Positions 7,314-15,047 of a stretch of DNA of 64,000 nt are shown here, piece by piece. Under the pieces are notes generated by a model. The model was not told where the DNA came from, did no database searches, and saw nothing but the letters and a program-made list of their open reading frames with translations. Position numbers and translations under genes: made by a program. Source of the DNA: CSP1-4 sp963777975 (lineage in GTDB: Bacteria; Chloroflexota; Limnocylindria; Limnocylindrales; CSP1-4); NCBI GenBank assembly GCA_963777975.1, contig CAVZSO010000002.1, positions 124,001 to 188,000 on the forward strand. Direction: 5' to 3'. How positions within the stretch are numbered: position 1 is the stretch's first letter; each line of letters begins with the position of its first letter.

Positions 7314-9170
7314 CTACTGGGCGCTGGCGGCGGACGAGCGCCCGACGAGGATGATCCCGTCGACGCGCGCGTAATGCGAGTAGAAGGTCGTCCGGCTGAT
7401 GACCTTGCCGTGGCGATCGCGTACCGTGCGCGTCACCCAGACGTCCTTGCCGGCCGCCGGGAACTCGATCTGCTTCCTCGCCCCGGGGCGGAGAGATGAC
7501 GTGTACTGCACGTCCGTGGTCGCCGGACGGACGTTCCGCACCGTCGGGCGCGTGAACGAGACGCGACGGCCGGAATCGACCGACCAGAGCTGGAAGTTGA
7601 TGATGCCGAAGCTGTGCCAGCTATGGATCAGGATCGGCGAGTCTGTGTCGTTCTTGAAGCTCATCGATTGGACGCTGCCGCCACCGCTCTTGAAGACGGT
7701 CGCGTCGAGGCCGAGGGGATAGCGGGTGATGTAGTAGTAGTGGTTGCGCCGGTCGCCCATCTCCAGGCCATACCGCAGCGCGGCGTTGAAGAGCGTCGTC
7801 GAGCAGCTGCAGATGCCACCGGCGAGCGCGCCCTGGGGCTGTGTGTGGCCGTTGATGATGGCGCCGCCGAGACCGAAGCCGCGGGCTCGACTGATCTCGC
7901 CGACGACCGTCCAGAAGTCGAACCATCCACCGGGCGGCACCACGTAGCCGTCGATCAACCCGGCCGGGATGAAGATGTTCTGGCCGTTGAAGTTGTGGTC
8001 GCCCTGGGGGAAGTGGGTCGTCCAGCGCGCACGGCCGATGGGCTTGAGCTTGCCCTTCCAGGCCTTGGCGTCCTCGGTCGTGAAGGACGGCTGGCTCGAC
8101 GTCACCACGAGCTCGGCCGTCGGCAATCCGTCCGCGGGGGGTGACGTCAGCGAAGCCTGGATAGCGGCCACGGAGGCCGCGACGTCGGTCGCCCGACCGG
8201 GCTTCGAGGCGACGATCGACGTCGGGCGACCAGCCCTGCCGCGCGACATCCGGTAGCGGGCGTCGGTGCCAGCCTGGTCGACCTTCTTGGCGAAGCCCTT
8301 GACCGCCTTCTCCAGCTTCTTGGCGTCGAAGGCGGCGACGAGCGCGCCGTCCGGGCCGGCCTGGAAGGTGACCCACGATCGAAGGCTGTCGTTGCTGATC
8401 GTGAAGCGCTTCTTGCCCGAGGTGACGGCGATGTCGGCGGCCGTCAGCTGGGACGCCCTGGCGGCGGCCGCCTCGGCCTCGGCGGTGGTCAGGTCGGGCT
8501 CGACCGGCTGGGTGACCGCGGCCACGGTCGCGCCGCCCGCGTCGGTGGCGGCGAGCAGCGGGTCGATGGCGGCCAGGGTCGCGTCGACGTCGATGGTCCG
8601 GCCGTCGACGGCTGGCTGGGTCAGGAAGAAGGCGCTGCCTTGCGGCAGGCTGACGCTGGCATCGACCGGGTCACGCGCCTTGTCGACGGAGATGACCATC
8701 AGGCGACGGCGCGCCAGGTCGCGGTCGTACTCCGCGATCGGCCGCACGCTGGTGCCCCGGATGAGGCTGCGCACGCGCTCGAGCGATTGCTCGGCGACGG
8801 TGCCGCCGCGTCCGACCGCGAAGGCGGCATCGAGCATCGCGTCGAGGTCATAGTCACGGGCGACCGAGTCGTAGGGCAGGGCGACGGGCTCGCCGTCGAC
8901 GGTCACGGTGATCTGGCCCTCGCCGAGCGCGGGCAGCGACGCGCGTAGCGCCGCCTCCGCAGTGGTCCGGTCCATGCCCGCGACGGATACGCCGGCGACG
9001 TCCACGCCGGGCATCGCTCGGCTCTGGTAGGCGACGGCCAATCCGGCGAGGAAGCCGGCGGCCAGCACGGCCACGAAGGCGACGGCGACGATGAAGCCCA
9101 GGATCCCGTACCGCCAGCCGCGCGACGGCGGGGCGGTCTGGGCCTCGAAGGTGATGCTTTCAGTGGTCAC
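7314..9170 (-). CDS. VanW-family protein with peptidoglycan-binding-like N-domains
   Basis: 618 residues. One transmembrane helix near the N-terminus (GILGFIVAVAFVAVLAAGF), two to three repeats of the extracellular domain common in VanW/YoaR proteins (GMDRTTAEAALRASLPAL, AVTQPVEPDLTTAEAEAAA), then the VanW domain (about residues 385-505) with FNGQNIFIPAGLIDG, PPGGWFDFWTVVGE and CSCSTTLFNAALRYGLEMG, and a C-terminal beta-strand domain. Presumed cell-envelope role; the biochemical activity of VanW is not established. GTG start with a TANNNT element nine bases upstream, so probably leaderless and separate from the rpmH-jag operon. Confidence 0.85.
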   Translation of the reverse strand: MTTESITFEAQTAPPSRGWRYGILGFIVAVAFVAVLAAGFLAGLAVAYQSRAMPGVDVAGVSVAGMDRTTAEAALRASLPALGEGQITVTVDGEPVALPYDSVARDYDLDAMLDAAFAVGRGGTVAEQSLERVRSLIRGTSVRPIAEYDRDLARRRLMVISVDKARDPVDASVSLPQGSAFFLTQPAVDGRTIDVDATLAAIDPLLAATDAGGATVAAVTQPVEPDLTTAEAEAAAARASQLTAADIAVTSGKKRFTISNDSLRSWVTFQAGPDGALVAAFDAKKLEKAVKGFAKKVDQAGTDARYRMSRGRAGRPTSIVASKPGRATDVAASVAAIQASLTSPPADGLPTAELVVTSSQPSFTTEDAKAWKGKLKPIGRARWTTHFPQGDHNFNGQNIFIPAGLIDGYVVPPGGWFDFWTVVGEISRARGFGLGGAIINGHTQPQGALAGGICSCSTTLFNAALRYGLEMGDRRNHYYYITRYPLGLDATVFKSGGGSVQSMSFKNDTDSPILIHSWHSFGIINFQLWSVDSGRRVSFTRPTVRNVRPATTDVQYTSSLRPGARKQIEFPAAGKDVWVTRTVRDRHGKVISRTTFYSHYARVDGIILVGRSSAASAQ

Positions 9171-9179
9171 GGGCGACGA

Positions 9180-9185
9180 ATCCTA
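9180..9185 (-). promoter_or_regulatory. Leaderless-type -10 element of the VanW gene
   Basis: On the minus strand TAGGAT ends nine bases before the GTG start at 9170, so transcription would begin at or next to the start codon. Confidence 0.45.
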
Positions 9186-9216
9186 ACAGGCGGCCGACGG
9201 GATCCCGGTCGGTGCC

Positions 9217-10275
9217 TCAGGCGCTCCGAGGCAGGATGACGACACGCCGATCCGGCTCTTCGCCGATCGACTGCGTCGTGACCTGATCGTTGGCCCGCAG
9301 CGCGAGGTGGATCCAGCGCCGCTCGAGTGGGGTCATGGGGTCGAGCTGGAGCATGCGCCCGGTTTCGACGACACGAGCGGCGGCTCGATCGGCGATCTCG
9401 TGCAGCTGGCGCTCCCGGCGACCGCGGTACTCCTCGACATCGACGAGCACGCGCGTCCAGGCGCCCATGCGCTTGGAGAGCATCAGGTTCACGAGGTGCT
9501 GCAGGGCCGAGAGACGCTCGCCCTTGCGCCCGATGAGCGCACCAAGGGACTCCTTCTCCGACTCGTCGCCGATGACGCTGAGACGAGACGTCTCACCGGC
9601 CTCGATCGTGACGGTGACCTTGTAGCCGAGCAGCGACATGACCTGCTCGAGGATCTCCTTGCCCGCCGCCAGCGCCTCGGGCGAGGCCTCAGCCGCCTGG
9701 ACGTCCTCACGGTCGGAGACCGACGTCGCGCGGGCAGCGGTCAGCTGAGCCTGTTCGCCTTCGGTCAGGGCACCGGTGCGGGCCGGTCGGCCCTCTCGCC
9801 GCCCACGGTCATCCCGGCGCGGCGGCCGATCGTCGCGGCGCGGTCGACCCTCGCGCGGTCCGCGATCGGCTGCCGCAGGCTCGGACGTCTCGACCGCGCC
9901 TCCTCCGGTCACGGCGGCGGGCGCCTCGCCGCCATGCTCGCGTCGCTCATCGCCAGCCCGGCCACGGTCGTCACGGCGGGGTGGACGGTCATCCCGACGT
10001 GGCCGGTCATCGCGGGGTCCGCGGTCGTCGTGGGCCGGCGGCGGTGGCAGCGGGACGCTGGCGGCGGCCTCACGACGTGGCGCAGCGCCACCCAGCGCAG
10101 AGCGCGGCGCGGCCACGATCCTGGCTGGCTCGGCGCCCATGCCGAGCACGCCTCGAGCGCCATGGGTCAGGATCTCGAAGTCAAGGTCGTTCAGGCTCGA
10201 GACCCCGAAGGCCGACATAGCCTGCTTGATGGCGTCCTCGACGGACTTGCCGGTGAACTCCTGGTAATCGCTCAT
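9217..10275 (-). CDS. jag: Jag (SpoIIIJ-associated) RNA-binding protein, KH and R3H domains
   Basis: 352 residues. Jag_N domain at the N-terminus (EFTGKSVEDAIKQAMSAFGV), a long Arg/Asp/Pro-rich linker (about residues 60-175) containing two copies of RPRRDDRPPRRDDRGR, a KH domain (about 205-280, GALIGRKGERLSALQHLVNL) and an R3H domain (about 285-345, with HEIADRAAARVVETG and MTPLERRWIHLAL). It is the RNA-binding partner that accompanies YidC in many bacteria. Its start overlaps the yidC stop by four bases, so it is coupled to yidC in the rpmH operon. The low-complexity linker is longer than usual and likely disordered. Confidence 0.93.
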   Translation of the reverse strand: MSDYQEFTGKSVEDAIKQAMSAFGVSSLNDLDFEILTHGARGVLGMGAEPARIVAAPRSALGGAAPRREAAASVPLPPPPAHDDRGPRDDRPRRDDRPPRRDDRGRAGDERREHGGEAPAAVTGGGAVETSEPAAADRGPREGRPRRDDRPPRRDDRGRREGRPARTGALTEGEQAQLTAARATSVSDREDVQAAEASPEALAAGKEILEQVMSLLGYKVTVTIEAGETSRLSVIGDESEKESLGALIGRKGERLSALQHLVNLMLSKRMGAWTRVLVDVEEYRGRRERQLHEIADRAAARVVETGRMLQLDPMTPLERRWIHLALRANDQVTTQSIGEEPDRRVVILPRSA

Positions 10276-11642
10276 CGTCGTCTCCCCCGCCTGCTCGTGC
10301 GGGCTCGCTGTCTGGATGGTTTGACGGTCCCTGCAGCGCTATCGGTCGTGGATCGCCGGTTCGGCGCCGCCACTCCACCCGAAAGGGTGTTGGTGGCCGG
10401 CGGCGGCGTCATCGGATAGCGCGGTTTATGGTTGCGGGCAAAGGCGGGGTCCCAGCCAAGCAGCGGGAAGAGCGCACCCCAGCCCGCGATGACGTATTGC
10501 TGCGTGATCGAGAAGATGGTGGTCGTGATCCAGTACAGGAAGAGGCCCGCCGGCAGGAACGCGCCGTAGATGATCGAGATGGCCGGCAGGATGAGCATCG
10601 TCCGGTTCTGCACGCGGATCTGCGGGTCGTCGGTCTTGGTCTGCGACATGCGCGTCTGGATGAGCTGCAGGAAGGCAGCCGCGAGGGCCAGCAGGCAGAT
10701 GCCGAACCCGATGACGGGGAGGTGCGTGAAGATCTCAGGCACGCTGGCGTTGAGGCCATCCGGGTAGCCGGGCATATGGAAGCCGGTGGCATCGATGACG
10801 GGCAGCCAGCCCAGCCAGGGGATGAACGGGTCGATGCACGAAGCCAGGCCGGTGGCCGCCGCCGGCTGACAGGTGACATCGATGACCTGGACGCCGAAGA
10901 CCGTCAGCATCGAGGTGATGTTTGGCGCCTGCAGGCCGGCCGTGAAGACGTAGTACATCGGACCTAGCAGGAAGAGCGTCAGGACCGCCGGCAGACAGCC
11001 CGATGCGGGGCTGACGCCACGCTCCTTGTACAAGCGCTGCTGCTCCTGCGCCAGCTTGGCCCGGTCGCCCTTGTACTTGGCCTGCAGCGCCTTCATCTCC
11101 GGCTGCAGCGCGACCATCCGCCGCGACGAGACGATCTGGCGCCGGAAGACCGGGATGAGCAGCACGCGGATGATGAGCGTGACCACGATGATGGCGACGC
11201 CGATGTCGCCCAGATGGCTGCTGCCAAGAGCGTTGAGGATGATGCCGGTCACGTTGTAGGCCGTGGCCAGGAGCATGAAGATGGCCTGGAAGAGGGGCGT
11301 GAAGATCCAGGCGATGGTGCTCACGGGATCGGCTCCCGGCACCGCCGGGCAGAGGTTCGGGCGCACGGTCGGGAGCGGGACCGCGGTCGGTGCCGGGGCC
11401 TCGCCGGCTCGCGTCGGAGCCGGGCTGGGCGTCGGCGCGTGCGTCGGGTTGGGGCACGGGGCGGCGGTCGCGCCAGGCGCCGTCGTCGGCTGTGCCGCCG
11501 ATGGAGTGGGCTGGGCGACCGATGGAGAGGCTGACGGATCGGGGCTCGGGCTGGCTGCCGCGGCAGGCAGCCCGAGGAGCAGGATGAGGGCCACGGCCAG
11601 GACGGCGACGAGGCCGAGCTTGATGCGCCGATCGGCGGTCAC
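10272..11642 (-). CDS. yidC: Membrane protein insertase YidC/OxaA
   Basis: 456 residues. A signal-like first helix (LGLVAVLAVALILLLGLPA), then about 75 residues of Pro/Ser/Thr/Ala-rich extracytoplasmic sequence, then the insertase core: WIFTPLFQAIFMLLATAYNV, IVVTLIIRVLLIPVFRRQ with the conserved groove arginine, the amphipathic coiled hairpin ALQPEMKALQAKYKGDRAKL, GCLPAVLTLFLLGPMYYVF, and late helices ending FLYWITTTIFSITQQYVI. It inserts and folds membrane proteins. It lies between yidD and jag in the standard rpmH-rnpA-yidD-yidC-jag order; 36 bases separate it from yidD. Confidence 0.95.
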   Translation of the reverse strand: MTADRRIKLGLVAVLAVALILLLGLPAAAASPSPDPSASPSVAQPTPSAAQPTTAPGATAAPCPNPTHAPTPSPAPTRAGEAPAPTAVPLPTVRPNLCPAVPGADPVSTIAWIFTPLFQAIFMLLATAYNVTGIILNALGSSHLGDIGVAIIVVTLIIRVLLIPVFRRQIVSSRRMVALQPEMKALQAKYKGDRAKLAQEQQRLYKERGVSPASGCLPAVLTLFLLGPMYYVFTAGLQAPNITSMLTVFGVQVIDVTCQPAAATGLASCIDPFIPWLGWLPVIDATGFHMPGYPDGLNASVPEIFTHLPVIGFGICLLALAAAFLQLIQTRMSQTKTDDPQIRVQNRTMLILPAISIIYGAFLPAGLFLYWITTTIFSITQQYVIAGWGALFPLLGWDPAFARNHKPRYPMTPPPATNTLSGGVAAPNRRSTTDSAAGTVKPSRQRARTSRRGRRR

Positions 11643-11678
11643 GAGGTCTCGGTCATCCTTCCTTGGCGATCACGGGGC

Positions 11679-11885
11679 TCAGCGGACCGGGTCATAGCCG
11701 CCGGCCGACATCGGGTTGCAGCGAGCGATCCGCTTGGCGCCCATCCAGCTGCCCTTGAGCAGCCCGTAGCGTTCGATGGCCTGCTCGGTGTAGCGCGAGC
11801 AGCTGGGCTCGTAGCGGCACGAGGAAGGCGCCCAGGCGAACACGATCCGATACACGTGGATCAGGCCGATACCGAGCCGCTTCAC
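11679..11885 (-). CDS. yidD: Membrane protein insertion efficiency factor YidD
   Basis: 68 residues, the normal length. Carries the family pattern of an amphipathic N-terminal helix (LGIGLIHVYRIVFA) followed by CRYEPSCSRYTEQAIERYG, KGSWMGAKRIARCNP and GGYDPV, with the three conserved cysteines. It assists YidC-dependent insertion at the inner membrane face. ATG overlaps the rnpA stop by four bases. Confidence 0.95.
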   Translation of the reverse strand: MKRLGIGLIHVYRIVFAWAPSSCRYEPSCSRYTEQAIERYGLLKGSWMGAKRIARCNPMSAGGYDPVR

Positions 11886-12238
11886 CCCTCGGTCCTCTCT
11901 TCGCGTAGCGCCCCGCCCTTGCGGAGGAGGCGTTCCAATGTCGCTGCCAGGTCCGCCTGGCTGGCGGTGACGCTGGCCCCTCTGGCGACCAGCAGGATGT
12001 CGAAGCCCGGCGCGATCCGTGGTCCCAGCGCCCTGAGGGCCTCCCGGATCCGCCGGCGGATCCGATTTCGTACGACGGCCCCACCGAGTCGCCGCCCGGT
12101 CGAGATGCCGAACCTGGTCACGTCGCGCTCGGTGCGCACGAACCGGGCACTCAGGCGGGCATCCGAGCGAACCGCATCCGACCGCCCGACGGCCGCGAAA
12201 TCGCTCTTCGATCGCAGCATGGCGGGCGCCTTGCTCAC
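11882..12238 (-). CDS. rnpA: Ribonuclease P protein component
   Basis: 118 residues. Protein subunit that helps the RNase P RNA cut 5' leaders from pre-tRNAs and pre-tmRNA. The start LRSKSDFAAV, the strand RFGISTGRRLGGAVVRNR and the RNR helix RNRIRRRIREALRAL are diagnostic. Lies 25 bases after rpmH and overlaps yidD by four bases. An internal ATG at residue 7 (MLRSKSDF) is an alternative start and matches the usual family length better. Confidence 0.95.
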   Translation of the reverse strand: MSKAPAMLRSKSDFAAVGRSDAVRSDARLSARFVRTERDVTRFGISTGRRLGGAVVRNRIRRRIREALRALGPRIAPGFDILLVARGASVTASQADLAATLERLLRKGGALREERTEG

Positions 12239-12263
12239 GCCCGATGACCGGGATCGGCCGGCG

Positions 12264-12398
12264 TCAGACGGTCAGCCGATGTCTGCCCCGGGCACGTCGA
12301 GCGGCGAGCACCCGCCGACCACCCTTGGATCGCATGCGAGCCCGGAAGCCATGCTCCTTCGCGCGGTGGCGCTTCTTGGGCTGATACGTTTGCTTCAT
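12264..12398 (-). CDS. rpmH: 50S ribosomal protein L34
   Basis: 44 residues, read directly from the minus strand: begins MKQTYQPKKRHRAKEHGF, continues RARMRSKGGRRVLAARRARG and ends RHRLTV. This is a complete, typical L34, part of the large ribosomal subunit. First gene of the rpmH-rnpA-yidD-yidC-jag operon, with a sigma-70-type promoter about 140 bases upstream. Confidence 0.96.
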   Translation of the reverse strand: MKQTYQPKKRHRAKEHGFRARMRSKGGRRVLAARRARGRHRLTV

Positions 12399-12535
12399 CG
12401 CGTGGAGTGGGCTCCTTGGCCGGGTCGATGTGGAGCGTCAGCGGTCCGGGCGGCGGACGACCTGCCCCCTTGGGAATGTGACGCGCTCGTTCGCTCCGCA
12501 GCACGAAGCGGCGGGCACGCCAGTCGAACCGAGCG

Positions 12536-12565
12536 ATGATAGGCCCGTCCCCGAGGGCCCGTCAA
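12536..12565 (-). promoter_or_regulatory. rpmH operon promoter
   Basis: On the minus strand TTGACG (12565-12560) and TATCAT (12541-12536) are 18 bases apart. The transcript would carry a leader of about 130 bases before rpmH. The 204-base gap 12399-12602 holds this promoter and the divergent start region of the CsaA-like gene; nothing else is recognised in it. Confidence 0.55.
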
Positions 12566-12602
12566 ACGTGGCGGCGCCCCGGACCGTACCTGGAGGCACT
12601 CG

Positions 12603-12986
12603 ATGTCCGGGCCACCAGACCCGTCCGGGCGACCGCCGTTCCGACCCCCTGGCAGCGCCGACCTGGCGGACTGGCAGCGGCTCGATCTGCGAGTCGGTCG
12701 GATCATCGCCGCCGAGCCCTTCCCGGAGGCCCGCAAGCCCGCCTATCGCCTGACCATCGACCTCGGACCGGGCGGCATTCGGCAGTCATCGGCGCAGCTG
12801 CCGCCGACCTATCCCGTGCCGGACCGACTCATCGGACGATCGGTGATCTGCGTGGTCAACTTCGCACCGCGACGGATCGCGGGCTTCGACTCCCAGGTCC
12901 TCGTCCTGGGCGCTCTGCCGGCCGATGGGCGGATCCCCCTGCTTGGCGTCGACGAGGGCGCCGAACCGGGCGATCCGATCGGCTGA
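12603..12986 (+). CDS. CsaA/YtpR-like tRNA-binding-domain protein
   Basis: 127 residues consisting almost wholly of one EMAP/tRNA-binding OB-fold: WQRLDLRVGRIIAAEPFPEA, YRLTIDLG, the signature GIRQSSAQL and later VVNFAPRRIAGFDSQVLVLG, ending with a Gly/Asp-rich tail. CsaA proteins act as small homodimeric chaperones or tRNA binders; the exact role here is unknown. GGAGG lies six bases before the ATG. It sits between the divergent rpmH operon and dnaA. Confidence 0.8.
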   Translation: MSGPPDPSGRPPFRPPGSADLADWQRLDLRVGRIIAAEPFPEARKPAYRLTIDLGPGGIRQSSAQLPPTYPVPDRLIGRSVICVVNFAPRRIAGFDSQVLVLGALPADGRIPLLGVDEGAEPGDPIG

Positions 12987-13089
12987 CGGTCGGCCGACGC
13001 CGCCACCGAGAGGCACGGCGCGAGCGGCCTGCAGGCGTCCGCAGGACGTGGCATCATCCGCCGTCCCGGACCCGGACGGGGTTCCGGGG

Positions 13090-13110
13090 CGATACTCCTG
13101 GGGAGTATCG
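13090..13110. promoter_or_regulatory. Inverted repeat just upstream of the dnaA promoter
   Basis: CGATACTCC and GGAGTATCG form a perfect 9-bp inverted repeat around TGG, ending 10 bases before the predicted -35 of dnaA. Placement and symmetry suggest an operator or activator site. No regulator identified. Confidence 0.4.
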
Positions 13111-13120
13111 GGAAATGGCG

Positions 13121-13149
13121 TTGCGAGGCCCTTTTCGCGGTGCTACGCT
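13121..13149 (+). promoter_or_regulatory. dnaA promoter
   Basis: TTGCGA (13121-13126) and TACGCT (13144-13149) are 17 bases apart. The start would be near 13156, leaving a leader of about 165 bases before dnaA. That leader includes a GTCGAC repeat at 13234-13249. The gene-free stretch 12987-13321 otherwise shows nothing recognisable. Confidence 0.5.
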
Positions 13150-13233
13150 TCCCGGGCCTCCGACGCCGGGAAGCGGGTGGCAGAGGTCACCGAACCCGGC
13201 AACCGCGGGAGGAGCAGCGCGACGCCCGCCTTG

Positions 13234-13249
13234 GTCGACAGGTGTCGAC
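13234..13249. repeat. GTCGAC repeat pair in the dnaA leader
   Basis: Two GTCGAC palindromes (13234-13239 and 13244-13249) are separated by AGGT, so the 16 bases contain two copies 10 bp apart, one helical turn. Could be a protein site in the dnaA leader; purely a pattern observation. Confidence 0.3.
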
Positions 13250-13321
13250 ACGGTCATCCGACGCCGCCCTGATGGGCCCGGATGGACGGATCTATCGTCC
13301 TAGAACCCCGATAACAGGGTC

Positions 13322-14677
13322 GTGCCATCGATGGACGCGAAGCAGGTCTGGCGCGCCGCGCTGGGAGAGCTCCAGGTCTCCCTCTCACAGGCGAACTTCG
13401 AGACGTGGTTGAAGGACACCGCGCTCGTCGACGTCAACGAGAGCACCTTCACCATCGCGGTCCCCAACGGCTTCGCCAAGGATTGGCTCGAGACCCGCTA
13501 TCGATCGCTCATCAGCCAGACGCTGGCCCGCGTGGTCGGCTACAGCGTGCAGCTCGACTTCGAGGTCCGCGAGGTGCCGCCCCAGCCGGAGGACGCGGTC
13601 CCGACCCAGGCCGTCCGCCTCGAGCCCAGCCGGGTCGGCGGCGAGGGCCCCTCGGCCAGCCTCAACCCGCGCTACACGTTCTCGACCTTCATCGTCGGCT
13701 CGGCCAACCGCCTCGCCCACGCCGCCAGCCTGTCGGTCGCCGAGCGGCCGGGGCATGCCTACAACCCGCTCTTCCTGTATGGCGGGGTCGGCCTCGGCAA
13801 GACGCACCTGATGCACGCCATCGGCAACCAGGTCGTGACGCGCTTCCCGCGCAAGCGCGTCGTCTATGCCACCAGCGAGAAGTTCACCAACGAGTTCATC
13901 ACCAGCATCCAGCAGGGGCGCATCGACGACTTCCGGGCGCGCTACCGGAAGATCGACCTGCTGCTCATCGACGACATCCAGTTCATCGCCGACAAAGAGC
14001 GGACGCAGGAGGAGTTCTTCCACACCTTCAACGCCATCCACGAGGACGGCAAGCAGATCGTGCTCTCGTCCGACCGACCGCCAAAGGCCATCCTGACCCT
14101 CGAGGAACGCCTGCGCAGCCGCTTCGAGTGGGGGCTCATCGCCGACCTCACGGCGCCCGACCTCGAGACGCGGATCGCCATCCTGCGGGCCAAGGCGGAA
14201 GAGAACGGCGTGCCCATCGGACAGGACGTCCTCGAGTTCATCGCCCGCAAGGTCGTCAGCAACATCCGGGAGCTGGAGGGGGCCCTCAATCGGATCGTGG
14301 CCTACGCCAGCATGGGCGCCATGCCCATCACCATCGACCTCGCCCAGGCCGTCCTCTCCAACGTGCTCTACAACCCGAAACGGCGCAGCGTCACCCCCGA
14401 GCGCATCGCCCTGGCGGTCTCGGAGTTCTACGGCGTGGACATGGACACGCTGCGCGGCCAGAAGCGCGACAAGGCCATCGTGCTGCCGCGCCAGGTGGCG
14501 ATGTACCTGATGCGCGCCGAGACCGATGTCTCGCTGCTGCGTATCGGCGCCGAGCTGGGGGGCCGCGATCACTCGACCGTCCTGCATGCCTGCGACAAGA
14601 TCGACCGCGCCAGCCAGGAGAACGAGGAGCTGCGCCGCGACATCGCGGCCGTACGCGAGTTGATCTACGCCGACTGA
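13322..14677 (+). CDS. dnaA: Chromosomal replication initiator protein DnaA
   Basis: 451 residues. Domain I (VWRAALGELQVSLSQANFET) is joined by a short domain II to the AAA+ core (about 115-330) with Walker A GGVGLGKTHL, Walker B LLLIDDIQFIADKERTQEEF and sensor regions, then domain IV with the DnaA signature GGRDHSTVLHACDKI that contacts DnaA boxes. It binds and opens oriC. GTG at 13322 gives MPSMDAKQVW; the ATG at 13331 is equally possible. The gene is intact, and the following 370 bases hold clustered GTCCACA cores, consistent with an oriC between dnaA and dnaN. Confidence 0.97.
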   Translation: MPSMDAKQVWRAALGELQVSLSQANFETWLKDTALVDVNESTFTIAVPNGFAKDWLETRYRSLISQTLARVVGYSVQLDFEVREVPPQPEDAVPTQAVRLEPSRVGGEGPSASLNPRYTFSTFIVGSANRLAHAASLSVAERPGHAYNPLFLYGGVGLGKTHLMHAIGNQVVTRFPRKRVVYATSEKFTNEFITSIQQGRIDDFRARYRKIDLLLIDDIQFIADKERTQEEFFHTFNAIHEDGKQIVLSSDRPPKAILTLEERLRSRFEWGLIADLTAPDLETRIAILRAKAEENGVPIGQDVLEFIARKVVSNIRELEGALNRIVAYASMGAMPITIDLAQAVLSNVLYNPKRRSVTPERIALAVSEFYGVDMDTLRGQKRDKAIVLPRQVAMYLMRAETDVSLLRIGAELGGRDHSTVLHACDKIDRASQENEELRRDIAAVRELIYAD

Positions 14678-15047
14678 TGGCGCGCCCGATGGCCGCCTGA
14701 GCCTGTGGACCGTCCCGCCCGAGGCGTGGACATCTGCTCCCGATCCGGGCGGTCCTGGCGGCTCTGCTGTCGACGCCCGGCGGTCTGGCCATGCGCTCGT
14801 CCACACCATCTCCCCACCGGCGCCCGATCCGTCCGCGATCCGGGCTCGTCACGATGGCCCGACCGGTCGTTCGTCCACCGTCGGCTGGAGCGTGGCGGAG
14901 CGTGGCCGTCCCCACCGTCCACAGCATGATGATGATGACGATGAGTGAGAAGATAGAACGACGAAGCACCATCTCTGAGCATCCCGATGTGGACCGATGC
15001 TCCGGCGCGATGCCGTCCCATCCCCAGCCCGAGGGAGACCATCGAAC
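14678..15047. other. Probable replication origin (oriC) between dnaA and dnaN
   Basis: This 370-base gene-free gap contains at least six GTCCAC(A)-type cores resembling GC-rich DnaA boxes: reverse at 14704-14710, 14726-14731 and 14988-14994; forward at 14797-14805 (TCGTCCACA), 14871-14879 and 14915-14923 (CCGTCCACA). Between the last forward and the last reverse copy lies the least GC-rich part of the gap (14924-14980), beginning with a run of ATG/GAT triplets, a candidate unwinding element. The rpmH-side/dnaA-dnaN-recF gene order is the classic origin neighbourhood. No box matches TTATCCACA exactly. Confidence 0.6.

Noticed and set aside
9780..10030. Repeated blocks in jag considered as a duplication or mobile insertion
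   Set aside because: They encode the low-complexity Arg/Asp/Pro linker between Jag_N and KH domains; variable length of this linker is common.
14921..14945. ATG/GAT triplet run considered as a DnaA-trio
   Set aside because: The trio motif needs 3'-(G/A)A(T/A)-5' repeats in a set register next to a DnaA box; neither strand reads that way, so it is only noted as a possible unwinding element.
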